The notes beneath the pieces were generated by a model. It was not told where the DNA came from and did no database searches. It saw only the letters and a list, made by a program, of their open reading frames with translations. Position numbers and translations under genes: made by a program. From NCBI GenBank assembly GCA_964584815.1, contig CAZPBO010000022.1, positions 1 to 32,870 of the forward strand: a stretch of DNA of 32,870 bases, written 5' to 3'. Within the stretch, counting starts at the first letter, position 1, and each line of letters opens with the position of its first letter. Of this stretch, positions 21,923 to 31,306 are shown in pieces. This stretch comes from CAZPBO01 sp964584815. Its GTDB lineage: Bacteria; Planctomycetota; SKW154.

Positions 21923-24900
21923 CTACGGAACGGTGAAACTCCCTTTGTTCGTTGCCGTCTCTTCAACGAAAAGTTTGGACGGCTCATCTGCACCCTTCGC
22001 CACAGGCAGGAACCAGCAGTCCTTGTTGAAGTTGCGTCGTGATATCGCATTGACCTCAAGTTGGTAGTCCATACCGGCAGAGGGACCCGCGTGTGTGGGA
22101 GGCAGGCTTGGCAGTATCATCTGGACCTGACTTCCGCTTGATGGAACGGGTTTGACAAGCAGCCATAGGAATCCTGCTGTTGCGGACTGTCCTGTAAGCA
22201 TCGCCGCATAAAAGCCTTTTTTGGTGTTGAAGGCGTTCTCAAAGAGAATCTGGCTCGGCGGACTGGAATTGTTCTGCCCCAGACTTGGCGTTAACACTCT
22301 TGGTATCGGTGGCAATGCAACATCATATGATGGAGGCAGTGCAGTGAGCCTGCTCAAGACTGTTCCTGTCTCCCACTCATCGTTTGTCGCAAAAGCACCC
22401 TTTGCGCCCAGACGCAGCATAAACCAGTCCGCCTCAAAACTCTGTGGCAGACCATATGTTATCCCGTATGTAAAGCCGTTGCTGGTGGCTGTTGTGTCAC
22501 CATACCCCACAAGCGGCTCAACACCCAAAGTTAAATCAGCACTGTAACAGGTTACATCCGCGTCGGTGTCTGTTGGGTTGGTAAGCCCAGAGGGCAGCGT
22601 AACGGTGCTGGGGCTGCTGGTGAACTTTATCGGCGCAAAGACCTTCGGCGTTGTCGGGAAAGTTAAGTCCACCTGCTGCGCAAGCGGACTGCCGCTTGGG
22701 GCTATCTGTCCCGCCCAGTCCGCGATGTTGGTAAATTTGTAGTCGCCTGAGGCACCTGCTGTGTCAAACGCCGTAAAGCCGTATGTTATGCCGTCCGCCG
22801 CCTGCGGAAACCGAAACGAATAGTTGTCGGGAACAGAATCGGCTGATGTGTTGCCCACAGGGTCAGGCTCCTGTGGTCCAGTATTGCTTGGGTTATGGTA
22901 TATGTCAAAATTGCACAAGTCGTCTTTGTCAACATTGGGAAGATGAACCCATCCGCCGTTTGCGGCGGATATGTTGTTCACATTGCCCCAAAGTGTGAAT
23001 GTTGACGGTGTTGCCGTCAAGTCACGCAGCAGAATGCTCACATAGGTCGCGTTTAGGTCATAAACCGTCACATATGAATATGTTGAGCCGACAGGACCAA
23101 CAACGGTTAGGGTGACAGGACCTGTGAGGTTTTGGATTTTTGCGATGCCGTCTGAGTCGGTGTTGACAGCGCCGCTGGCAGAATAATTCCCCACATAGAC
23201 TATTGCGTCCTTTATCGGGTTGTGTGTCATCCAGTCCATGACTTTGACGGTCAGTGTGGAGTTTACGAGGGGACCGCCTGTGATGCCAAAGCCTGCAATC
23301 GCCTCGCCTGTTGACGATGTATCGGCGGGCATAAAGAGGTTGGGGCGTGAGGTTGCATAGCGCGCGCAGGCAAAAATGTTGTCCCCTATCGCCCACTCCG
23401 TCCAGTCAAAGGTTTCGGGTTCAAAGGCTTCCGCTGTGGCGGAGACGGTCTTCCCAAATTGTAGGACAGTTGGCGGCAGCCCCACCGTGGTCAGTTGCGT
23501 CTCGTCCAGAAACGGCACACGGAACTGTGTCAGTGTATGCGGCACCACGAAGTCCCATTCACTTTGTTCCGCCTCAATTTTGACGAGGTAGAATCCGCGG
23601 GATAGGACGGATGTCAACTGGAAGTTGGGCGTGAGGGTGGCGGGGCAGGAGCCGTGCTGCGGACTGACAATCTCCGGCTCATCAAGAAAAGTGAGGTCAG
23701 GTGCGGTGGTGGGCGGATTTGCCGAGCGCGCAAACGCCTTAAACTCCCGCCCAAACACATCCCTCGCATACACCCCAATAAAATACTCGTCCGCGCCGTC
23801 CCACCTGAAATACTTCATATCGCTTGTTGAGTATGTGAAGGTGTTGGACGAAACGGATGTTGGGAATGTTCCCCAGCCGCAGATGGCGGGCGCCTCAACA
23901 TTGGCTACCTTCGCCGCAACAAAGGCAAAGACAGGGGGCTGTCCTTGACTGGTGTCCTGCAGCATAAAGTCTTGTGGAACAGTTAGTTTGCCGATATCTG
24001 TCTGCAGGATTGTTTCTGGGGTTTCCGCGTTTGCTGGCAGGGTTACATTTTGGGTCACCGTGGTGCCGGCGGTCTGCGGTTCAGCGGTCAAAAACGCGTG
24101 GCGGTCGGGTAAGGAGGATGTGTCCATACCGAAAAAGGAGAAAGCGACAAAGCGCTGCGCTGGAACCATAACCTCATAATCACCGTCGGTTATGTCGTCG
24201 TCGGTCCAGTCTTCTGATGGCTGCGCGTAGGGTCTGCCTGCAGAGGGCGGATTTGAGACGCTTCCCTGCACCCTAACAAGGTCGTTGCCCGCGTCAAAGC
24301 CGAGCGGCACGGAAACGCAACCCGGCTCAACATCGTAAATTGTGAATATAGTCTTGCCGTAACGGGGATGTCCCAGCGACGGCGGATAATAGACGGTGAC
24401 GGTCTGTTTGGTGGTTATTTGTGTAAATGTGACAAGTCCGTTGGCATCGGTCTGCGCAAAGGTTGCCGTATCGCCCAGAACGACGACGGCATTCTGTATC
24501 GGTTCAAGCGTATACCAGTCGTAAACCCAGACCTTAAGTTCCTGTGTTCCAGCAACCTTGCGGATTCCTCCGCGATGGGTGACCGTGTAGGAGAGCGGGG
24601 ATGCGTAGTTACCCGCCTCATCGCTGAAGCGCACCGTTATGTTGTTTTGGGACGCGATATAAAGTGGAATATCAATGCGTGTATCGCCTGCTGCGGATGC
24701 GGAGGCGGTGACGACTTGTGCGGCACCATCTGTCACCTCCGCTTCCAGCAAGCCCGCCTCGCTCACATTGAACCACAAAGTTAGTGTGGAAAGGGTGAAG
24801 TTTTGCGGCACCGCAGACGGCGAAGAAAGTGCCAGCGCCGGTGCAACAGTGTCCTTTTCCGCCGTTGCTGTCTTATGCTCTCCCTCAACGCCGTAGCGCA

Positions 24901-25870
24901 CAACCCACGCCTCAAGCGTTAGGCTGCCATCGCTCAAGGCGGAGAGGTCAAAGGTGAAGTCTTGCGGGTCGGCAGTGTATGCGCTCTGTTTGGTGGCGGT
25001 GTTTGCACCATCCGATACGGAGACGGAGATGGTGTCGCCTGACCGCATACCCGATTTAAGGTTGACGCGGACGGTGGCGGCGGATGCGCAAGCAGCGTTC
25101 ACATAACCTGTTGGGTTCTGGCTGCCTGCGGGAACCTCTACCGCCTCTGGCGTTATGTCCACCATCCTGAATGTTGCGGTAAATTCTGACACAAGCGCGT
25201 TGCCACTTGTGTCCTGACAGCCCGTTGTGATATGCAGTGTGTATTGGGTGGCGGACTGCAGGTCGCTTTGCGGGGTGAACTCATATGTGCGGGCGTCCAC
25301 CTGATTGACGGAGACGCTTATGCTTCCTGAAGGTCCCTCAAGTGATATGGTGGCAGATGTTATGGTGGATGCGTTCATATCACGGGAAAAATAGACGGTC
25401 ATCTTAACGCGCTTGTTGAAGGGAACATCGTTTGCACCGTCAGGCGGAGTTGTGGCAACGACATAGGGTCCTGTGCCGATGGAAGAACCCGTTGTGAAGG
25501 AGAATTTGTGTGAGGCAAGGGAAAGACCGGAGCGGGATTTGATAGCGGATGTGAGGGTGACAGTGAATTTTGTGTTGGCGGCAAGGTTTGAGGAGGGGGT
25601 GAAAAGAAGGATGGTGTTGTCGGCAAACCACGAGGTGGTGCCGGCAATAGAGGTGCCTGATGCGTCCTCAACGCTGAAGTTGCCGCTTACGGTGGCTGTG
25701 TCAACAGGCAAGGAGAACTGCACCGATATCTGGGCGTCTATGGGAACATTTTTGTCGCCGTTTGCGGGACTGGTCAGAACCACTCGGAAAGGTGGAACCT
25801 TTTTCTTTTTCTGTTTGCAACCGAACGCAACAACGCCGCACAGAAGCGCAACAAACAAAACTTTGCGCAT
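21923..25870 (-). CDS. Large surface lipoprotein with Ig-like (Big_5/SbsA) domains and a duplicated C-terminal module
   Basis: A 1315-residue exported protein. The N-terminus MRKVLFVALLCGVVAFGC is a lipoprotein signal ending at Cys18, followed by a lysine-rich stretch. Two Big_5/SbsA-type Ig-like domains come next (about 28-130 and 133-238: SPANGDKNVPIDAQISVQFS, TPPDGANDVPFNKRVKM), then further beta domains. From about 443 and again from about 869 a long module repeats, each copy opening with a carboxypeptidase-regulatory-like fold (VYDWYTLEPIQNAVVVLGD; VMDWMTHNPIKDAIVYVGN). It is very rich in Thr, Ser, Asp and Pro with few cysteines. It is probably surface-exposed; the ligand is unknown. The ATG follows GGAGGGGG. 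Confidence 0.88.
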   Translation of the reverse strand: MRKVLFVALLCGVVAFGCKQKKKKVPPFRVVLTSPANGDKNVPIDAQISVQFSLPVDTATVSGNFSVEDASGTSIAGTTSWFADNTILLFTPSSNLAANTKFTVTLTSAIKSRSGLSLASHKFSFTTGSSIGTGPYVVATTPPDGANDVPFNKRVKMTVYFSRDMNASTITSATISLEGPSGSISVSVNQVDARTYEFTPQSDLQSATQYTLHITTGCQDTSGNALVSEFTATFRMVDITPEAVEVPAGSQNPTGYVNAACASAATVRVNLKSGMRSGDTISVSVSDGANTATKQSAYTADPQDFTFDLSALSDGSLTLEAWVVRYGVEGEHKTATAEKDTVAPALALSSPSAVPQNFTLSTLTLWFNVSEAGLLEAEVTDGAAQVVTASASAAGDTRIDIPLYIASQNNITVRFSDEAGNYASPLSYTVTHRGGIRKVAGTQELKVWVYDWYTLEPIQNAVVVLGDTATFAQTDANGLVTFTQITTKQTVTVYYPPSLGHPRYGKTIFTIYDVEPGCVSVPLGFDAGNDLVRVQGSVSNPPSAGRPYAQPSEDWTDDDITDGDYEVMVPAQRFVAFSFFGMDTSSLPDRHAFLTAEPQTAGTTVTQNVTLPANAETPETILQTDIGKLTVPQDFMLQDTSQGQPPVFAFVAAKVANVEAPAICGWGTFPTSVSSNTFTYSTSDMKYFRWDGADEYFIGVYARDVFGREFKAFARSANPPTTAPDLTFLDEPEIVSPQHGSCPATLTPNFQLTSVLSRGFYLVKIEAEQSEWDFVVPHTLTQFRVPFLDETQLTTVGLPPTVLQFGKTVSATAEAFEPETFDWTEWAIGDNIFACARYATSRPNLFMPADTSSTGEAIAGFGITGGPLVNSTLTVKVMDWMTHNPIKDAIVYVGNYSASGAVNTDSDGIAKIQNLTGPVTLTVVGPVGSTYSYVTVYDLNATYVSILLRDLTATPSTFTLWGNVNNISAANGGWVHLPNVDKDDLCNFDIYHNPSNTGPQEPDPVGNTSADSVPDNYSFRFPQAADGITYGFTAFDTAGASGDYKFTNIADWAGQIAPSGSPLAQQVDLTFPTTPKVFAPIKFTSSPSTVTLPSGLTNPTDTDADVTCYSADLTLGVEPLVGYGDTTATSNGFTYGITYGLPQSFEADWFMLRLGAKGAFATNDEWETGTVLSRLTALPPSYDVALPPIPRVLTPSLGQNNSSPPSQILFENAFNTKKGFYAAMLTGQSATAGFLWLLVKPVPSSGSQVQMILPSLPPTHAGPSAGMDYQLEVNAISRRNFNKDCWFLPVAKGADEPSKLFVEETATNKGSFTVP

Positions 25871-25902
25871 ACTACCCCCTCCATAGCATCTCTGCGTTTT
25901 TT

Positions 25903-25933
25903 ATTATGACGGTTTTGGTGGGGAGAAAGTCAA
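25903..25933 (-). promoter_or_regulatory. Possible promoter of the Ig-like lipoprotein gene
   Basis: On the minus strand TTGACT (25933-25928) and CATAAT (25908-25903) are 19 bases apart, a wide spacing. It is the best candidate between the terminator at 25951-25990 and the gene. Confidence 0.3.
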
Positions 25934-25950
25934 TCAAAAAATGCAGGAGT

Positions 25951-25990
25951 AAAAAGTAAGCCCGACCGCGTTTTGGACACGGTCGGGCTT
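25951..25990 (-). terminator. Intrinsic terminator after the VIT-vWA gene
   Basis: A perfect 11-bp stem (25958-25968 with 25980-25990, AAGCCCGACCG/CGGTCGGGCTT) and an 11-base loop. On the minus strand it is followed by a T-run (complement of 25951-25955). It begins 24 bases beyond the stop codon. Confidence 0.85.
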
Positions 25991-26014
25991 GTGCACCGCG
26001 TTCAGGTCGGCTCG

Positions 26015-28324
26015 TTATTTGGTCTGTTCCTTCTTCTTGATGTCTTTCTCTTTCTTTTCCTTACCCTCCTCGGCAACTATCTCATACGCTTTACCTCCCA
26101 CAACAACCACAACCTTCTTGCCGAGGGAGAGGTATTTGGCGATTTCGGGACGCTGCGTCAGCAACTCAAGGTATTTGTCGCTGAGGAACTTCACCTTGAT
26201 TGTGGGTTTGTGTTTTTTGGGGTCGTAGGAGGCGTCATACCAGGTGTCGCCGATGAGGTAGAAGGTCTTGGCGCCGACGGTCTTGACATAGCGGGTGATT
26301 TTGACGCCGGTTCGGCGCTCAAGGTCTGCGGCTTCATCTGCGGCAAAGGCGCCACCACCGCGTCCCGCAGCGGCAGGTGCCATCGCCTGCTTCATCCTCG
26401 CCAACTTCTTCGCTTCTCTAACAGCATTCTTACCCTTATCCATTTTCAGACCTTCCTGTGCTTTTTCCGCTGCTTCTTTAAGAGCGCGCCGCCGCAGCCC
26501 AAGCACACCAGGTTTCGCGGCAACGGCAGGACCCACAGGACGCCCGAAGTGGTTGCGGGTGTCCTCCAGCACAAGATAGGATGTGTAGGGGGTTAGAATG
26601 CCGAAACGGCGGGCGAGTGCGACCACCTCACCCTTCAGTTCGGGTTTCTCGCCTTTCAGGCGAATCTGTGTCAGCAGGTCGGCGATGCGCTGCACAGCCC
26701 ATGTGCGCGGCACGAAATCGTTGCTCTCGTCGTGTTTGGGGAAGCGCACTTCATACTCCTGCTCCCAGGTTTTGCCGAGAAGTTTGCCGCTTAAGCGCAC
26801 CGCTTTGACACCCGCGCCGTGATAGCGCCCCACTACCATCAACTGCATTCCGCGGAACAGGTCGGGCAACTCCCGCGGATACATCTGATACACTTCAAAC
26901 TCGGGCTTGTTCTGACCAAGTATCTCAAGGTTCAACTCACTCAGAACCGGGCTTGAGACTTTGTTATAGAAGTTTGTAACGCGGGCGTCCACCGCCTCCG
27001 TTCTCTCAATGTAGTCAACAAGACCGTGGTTCTTATCGGCGAGGAGGTCAAGGAGTTTTGTGTTGACTTCAGAACCAACACCAAAGACGAAGATGCGTGC
27101 CCGAACTTTGTTCGCTTTGGCTACATTCTCCAGTATCTTCGCTGGGTCGTCCTCACCCGCGGTCGGCTCACCATCTGTCAAGAAGATTATCATAAACGGA
27201 CGCTCCGTCTTCTTCTTCGCCATAGAGAGAGCGGCGAGCAGCGCGCCGTTTATGTCCGTGGCTCCCAGCGGCTCAAGGTTCTCCACCCATTTTGTCGCTT
27301 TTTCTATGCTGACGGAGTCGGCTTCAAGCAGTTTGTCGGCGAACACGCGCACCTCACCAGAAAACGCCACCACATTGAAGCGGTCGCGCTTATTCAGTTT
27401 CTTAAGGCAGAGTGTCAGCGCCTTCTTTGCCTGCTCCATTTTGTTGTCCCAGCGCATTGAGCCGCTTGTGTCCACCACAAAGACGATGTCCTTGGGCAGA
27501 ATCTCATCCTCTTTCACCTCGTATTTGGGCGTTATGAGCATAATGAAGTAGCCGTCTTCGGTGCCGTCGTTGAAAGCAAACGAGGAGAAGCCGATGGACT
27601 TGGGCGAATACTGGATGTAGAGGACGAAGTCTTTTTCGGGTTTGACTTTGCGTCCTTCAAAGGTGATGTGCGCTTCTTTGTCGGATTTCCGTGCCACATC
27701 CACCGCATAGTCCGGGCAGAATATATTGCGTATCGGCTCATCGGTTTTGACCTTAATGTCAATGACGAAGGAGTCAATGGCACCGTGACTGTATTTGTTG
27801 GTGCTTGTGGGGTAGGTGAATGTGACGAGGTCGCCATCGCGCTTCATCATCACCGAGTAGGTGAACTTGACCCGAACAGTTCCCTGCGGCGGGATTGGAA
27901 AGACGCGCAGCCTGAAGAGTCCTCTGTCGGCGTATTCAAGCAGCGCGGGGTCATACATCCTACGCACCGTTTCAATGTAGTAACGGCGCGCCTGAGTCGC
28001 GTCCAGCATCTCTCCTTTATACTCTTTACCGTTCATCCAGAACGACATATCACAAACGGCGGCGTTTTTGGGCAGTGGGAAGAGGAAAACCCCCTCGGTG
28101 CGCCAGTTGTTGGGGTTGAAGAACTTCTCATCCACGGTCACCTTGGCGTGTTGTCCGATGATTTCCACCGTCATCTTTGCTTCCTTGACCCACGCCCAGC
28201 CTGGCTGCGGTCTTATCCGCGCAGGCAGTGGTCGCACGGGTCTCGGACGCAATCGCATCATCCCGTTGGCGTAAAGCCCTGCTACACATAGCAGCGCAAC
28301 GCCAGCCATCAAAAAGCGCCTCAT
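26015..28324 (-). CDS. Secreted VIT and von Willebrand factor A domain protein
   Basis: A 769-residue protein with a signal peptide (about residues 1-20, MAGVALLCVAGLYA). A VIT domain follows (about 45-175; EKFFNPNNWRTEGVFLFPLP, RRYYIETVRR, FRLRVFPIPPQG). The vWA domain (about 280-450) has a complete MIDAS metal site: DTSGSM, the Thr of GATDI and the Asp of LTDGEP. An inter-alpha-trypsin-inhibitor-like C-terminal region follows (RFGILTPYTSYLVLED). The tail is rich in Lys/Ala and Lys/Glu and has no membrane anchor. The start is the ATG after GGAGGG; the in-frame TTG five codons earlier includes that ribosome site. It is a single-gene unit, closed by the terminator at 25951-25990. Function is probably adhesion or complex assembly at the cell surface. 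Confidence 0.92.
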   Translation of the reverse strand: MRRFLMAGVALLCVAGLYANGMMRLRPRPVRPLPARIRPQPGWAWVKEAKMTVEIIGQHAKVTVDEKFFNPNNWRTEGVFLFPLPKNAAVCDMSFWMNGKEYKGEMLDATQARRYYIETVRRMYDPALLEYADRGLFRLRVFPIPPQGTVRVKFTYSVMMKRDGDLVTFTYPTSTNKYSHGAIDSFVIDIKVKTDEPIRNIFCPDYAVDVARKSDKEAHITFEGRKVKPEKDFVLYIQYSPKSIGFSSFAFNDGTEDGYFIMLITPKYEVKEDEILPKDIVFVVDTSGSMRWDNKMEQAKKALTLCLKKLNKRDRFNVVAFSGEVRVFADKLLEADSVSIEKATKWVENLEPLGATDINGALLAALSMAKKKTERPFMIIFLTDGEPTAGEDDPAKILENVAKANKVRARIFVFGVGSEVNTKLLDLLADKNHGLVDYIERTEAVDARVTNFYNKVSSPVLSELNLEILGQNKPEFEVYQMYPRELPDLFRGMQLMVVGRYHGAGVKAVRLSGKLLGKTWEQEYEVRFPKHDESNDFVPRTWAVQRIADLLTQIRLKGEKPELKGEVVALARRFGILTPYTSYLVLEDTRNHFGRPVGPAVAAKPGVLGLRRRALKEAAEKAQEGLKMDKGKNAVREAKKLARMKQAMAPAAAGRGGGAFAADEAADLERRTGVKITRYVKTVGAKTFYLIGDTWYDASYDPKKHKPTIKVKFLSDKYLELLTQRPEIAKYLSLGKKVVVVVGGKAYEIVAEEGKEKKEKDIKKKEQTK

Positions 28325-28411
28325 AACAAAACCCTCCAAAAGGTTGCCTCATAAACTCCATCCAATTTGACACCTTACCTTTCCTTGCGGTTCACGAATC
28401 AGGAAAATTTT

Positions 28412-29458
28412 TTATGAGGGAAACAGGACGCTGTGTATGGTGCCGCCGCCGAGCAGCACATCCCCGCAGTAGAAGGCGGCAAACTGCCCAACCGCCGGCG
28501 CAAACACCGCTTCCTCAAATCGCAACTCCACCGCCGACGGAGGCGCATTTTTGAAGGATGCAGGCTGCGGCAGCAGAACCGCCGGCACATCCGGCTGGCG
28601 ATACCTGCATCTTGCCTGCACCCGCAGCGCAACTCTTGGGCGCTCAAACCCCACAAAGTTTACAGGATGCACAAGAACAGACCTTGCGTAGAGGAGCCTG
28701 CGCGGCGCAACCACCACCTCGTTCCGTCCCACATCAAGTCGCTGCACATAAACGGGATATCCCAGCCGCAAACGCAGTCCTTTCCGCTGCCCCACCGTAT
28801 AGTGCACAAGACCGTTGTGTCTGCCCACAACTCGCCCCTTCCAGTCCACGATATTGCCGCACCTCACCCGTGTGTCCGCCGCAAAAAGGCTTCGGTATCC
28901 TGCAGGCGCAAAACAGACATCCCGAGAAGAGCGCTCCACAGCAACCGGCAGCCCCGCGTTTCTGGCTACAGCACGAACATCCGCTTTGCTCATCTCCCCC
29001 AGTGGAAACAGAACCCGCCTGTAAGCCTGTGCGCTCGTCAGAACCAGAAAATAGGACTGGTCGTGTTCTGCGTCGCACCCTTTAAGGATAAGACAACGAT
29101 GGTCTGGGGTGCGCAAAATACGGACATAATGCCCTGTGGCGTAGAACTGTGCGTCTGTTTTGCGCAGCGCTTCCTTCAGAAACGCTCCAAACTTCAGCAC
29201 CTCGTTGCATACAACACACGGGTTGGGAGTGCGACCACAGAAATATTCCCGCAGGAAGTATTTCTTCACCATCCGCTCAAAAAGTGTTGAAAAGTCTATC
29301 TCAACGAGGGGGATTTTGAGGTGGTCTGCAACAGGACGGCAGTTTTCAGTGTATGGGGTTGTGAAGGTGACACCGACAACCTCGCATCCGCGTTGCAGAA
29401 GCAGGAAAGCGGCTACTGCACTGTCAACGCCGCCCGATAGCGCAACTGCAACACGCAC
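28412..29458 (-). CDS. mnmA: tRNA-specific 2-thiouridylase MnmA
   Basis: A 348-residue enzyme that thiolates U34 of tRNA for Lys, Glu and Gln. Evidence: the PP-loop SGGVDS (8-13), GRTPNPCVVCNEVLKF with catalytic Cys84, ATGHYVR, DQSYFL, and the second catalytic Cys182 (SRDVCFAP). The C-terminal domains include GLVHYTVGQRKGL and VGQFAAFYCGDVLLGGG. The start is a GTG with GAGGGG upstream, 10 bases after the stop of the preceding chaperone gene, so it belongs to the rightward minus-strand operon. The N-terminal segment after the P-loop is shorter than in E. coli MnmA but otherwise complete. Confidence 0.95.
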   Translation of the reverse strand: MRVAVALSGGVDSAVAAFLLLQRGCEVVGVTFTTPYTENCRPVADHLKIPLVEIDFSTLFERMVKKYFLREYFCGRTPNPCVVCNEVLKFGAFLKEALRKTDAQFYATGHYVRILRTPDHRCLILKGCDAEHDQSYFLVLTSAQAYRRVLFPLGEMSKADVRAVARNAGLPVAVERSSRDVCFAPAGYRSLFAADTRVRCGNIVDWKGRVVGRHNGLVHYTVGQRKGLRLRLGYPVYVQRLDVGRNEVVVAPRRLLYARSVLVHPVNFVGFERPRVALRVQARCRYRQPDVPAVLLPQPASFKNAPPSAVELRFEEAVFAPAVGQFAAFYCGDVLLGGGTIHSVLFPS

Positions 29459-29468
29459 CCCCAGCCCC

Positions 29469-31295
29469 TCACTGCCGTAAATGCGGAGGAATTTCAGGTT
29501 TCTCTCTTTCTTCTTTGCGACCTATGAGAGGCTGATTCTGTTTGTCAACAGGCGAAAACTCCCTTACCGTTGCGTCCCACCACTCTTTTGCCCACTTTCG
29601 TGCGGTCTCCCAAGTTCGCTCCATCGCCCGCCTGTAACGCTCAAAATCACAAGGCTCAGGCTCCTGCCGCTCCAAATAGACCACCACAAACCATATCTCG
29701 CCTTTTTGGGTCGCAAAACTCTGCGGCTTGCTCACATCCCCTATCTTCTCCAACTTAAAACCTTCAGATACCAACTGCCGTCCCCATTCCAACTCCTTTA
29801 TCCGCTCATATCTTCCCACAAAGTCGGTCTCTATCACAGGAAGCGACCGCTCAAGTAGGAACGAGTCGCCAACGCCGCCCGCTTGTCGCAGATGATTGGC
29901 TATATCGCCCATTGCCTTCTTGGCTATCTTCCCAGACTCATTCTCAATCCAGCGCTTCTTTATCTCGTCCTTCACGCTCTTAAAACTCTTGTAAGTCTTC
30001 TCCGCCACCTCCTTAAGACGCCACACAAAGACACCCTTCTCGCATTCTACGGGTCCGAAAAACTTCCGCTTTAAGGCGCTTTCCTCCTTTGTGGCTATGG
30101 TGTCCCAGACAAGCGTTTTTGCCTTCGCCGACTCTCCCAAATGTTTGGCGTTTTTCTCCAGGAAGTCGTCCTCTGTTGATGGTTCCGTCTCAAAGAGTGT
30201 CAGTTTCTCGTCCTTCAACAACTTTTCAAAGCGTTTCTTATTGCGCCAAGTTTCATTAATCTTTGTGAGCAGTTTCTCCATCTTCTTGTATGCCGCCTCT
30301 TTTGCGTGACTGCGCACATAACGCTCTTTCACTATATCTTTGACCTTATCAAAGGGTTTGGGTGCTTTCTGTTTCTGGTCCCATATGGGCGGCTGGAATT
30401 TGATGGTTTCGTAGAACTGACGCAGTTCTTTGTCGTTGGGGGTTTTGACGAGTTGGCGTGCGGCGGATGTTGGCAGCATCACGCACTCAAGCCTGATGCG
30501 TTCAGGGACTTGATAGTCATCTTTGACCTTTTCGTAGAAGTCGCGCAAGGCTTTGTCGGTGACGCAGGCTTCGGCGGCGAACTTGAAGTCGTCTGAACGG
30601 AGCCAGACGGCGGCGAGACGCCTCTTGTGGTAGCGTTCCTTAAAGCGCTTGTAAGCCTCCGTCGGGGGCGTCCACGACAGACGGTTGGGAAGGTCGCGCA
30701 GATAGAACTCAAAAAGCCCCAACCGCTGCCCCATCGCCTTGAACTCCTCCCATGTCAGGTCAGCACGCCTCAAATAGCGCCCCGCCATCTGCGCAAACTC
30801 CTCGTCCACCTGCTCCAACAGCCGCTTTCTCTCCTGCTGCGACATCCTTATCCACGCAAAACGCCAGTCCTTGCCACCTGAACGCTCATAAAGAATGTCT
30901 TGGAGCCGCCTTATCCTATACCAACCTTTCAGCATCTCCGTCACTGCTGTTGTCGGAGTCCAGATTCCTTCTCTTTCCGCCAGCGCAAGTAGCATTATTT
31001 GTGCATACACCATTTCGTTTTTGTCCTCACCTGTTGTCGGCGGATAGGTGAGCCCATCCACCCGCACAATCCCTCGTCCTATTATCCTGCCTATTTGCTC
31101 AAGCAGCACCATTTCCGCTTGCGCTTCTTTATCCTTTATCCTGTGTCCCATCACATAGCCTATCGTTTGGCTCGCGGTCCAGCGCCTGAAAACCGACACC
31201 ATCACACCCGTCACGCCAAAACTCACCGCCGCCACTATAGCAACCACCCACAGCATCTTTCGCATCCGCTTCCGCATCCACGCAAGCATTGACAT
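29469..31295 (-). CDS. Membrane-anchored SurA/PpiD-like periplasmic chaperone
   Basis: A 608-residue protein with a basic N-terminus and one membrane helix (about 14-36), then a long charged, mostly helical region. This arrangement matches PpiD: a SurA_N-like domain (VMGHRIKDKEAQAEMVLLEQIG onward), repeated helical segments and stretches resembling the start of a parvulin domain (YQVPERIRLECVMLPTS) and its end (KGEIWFVVVYLERQEP). I do not see the complete parvulin active-site pattern, so isomerase activity is doubtful while chaperone function is plausible. Start ATG with AAGGAG. The TPR-SPOR gene ends 11 bases upstream, indicating an envelope-related operon. Confidence 0.75.
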   Translation of the reverse strand: MSMLAWMRKRMRKMLWVVAIVAAVSFGVTGVMVSVFRRWTASQTIGYVMGHRIKDKEAQAEMVLLEQIGRIIGRGIVRVDGLTYPPTTGEDKNEMVYAQIMLLALAEREGIWTPTTAVTEMLKGWYRIRRLQDILYERSGGKDWRFAWIRMSQQERKRLLEQVDEEFAQMAGRYLRRADLTWEEFKAMGQRLGLFEFYLRDLPNRLSWTPPTEAYKRFKERYHKRRLAAVWLRSDDFKFAAEACVTDKALRDFYEKVKDDYQVPERIRLECVMLPTSAARQLVKTPNDKELRQFYETIKFQPPIWDQKQKAPKPFDKVKDIVKERYVRSHAKEAAYKKMEKLLTKINETWRNKKRFEKLLKDEKLTLFETEPSTEDDFLEKNAKHLGESAKAKTLVWDTIATKEESALKRKFFGPVECEKGVFVWRLKEVAEKTYKSFKSVKDEIKKRWIENESGKIAKKAMGDIANHLRQAGGVGDSFLLERSLPVIETDFVGRYERIKELEWGRQLVSEGFKLEKIGDVSKPQSFATQKGEIWFVVVYLERQEPEPCDFERYRRAMERTWETARKWAKEWWDATVREFSPVDKQNQPLIGRKEEREKPEIPPHLRQ

Positions 31296-31306
31296 CCAAC
31301 ATCTCC

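Noticed and set aside
28433..29290. 285-codon plus-strand frame opposite mnmA
   Set aside because: mnmA has all family motifs on the other strand; this frame is low-complexity, rich in Arg/His/Pro, with no motif and no ribosome site.
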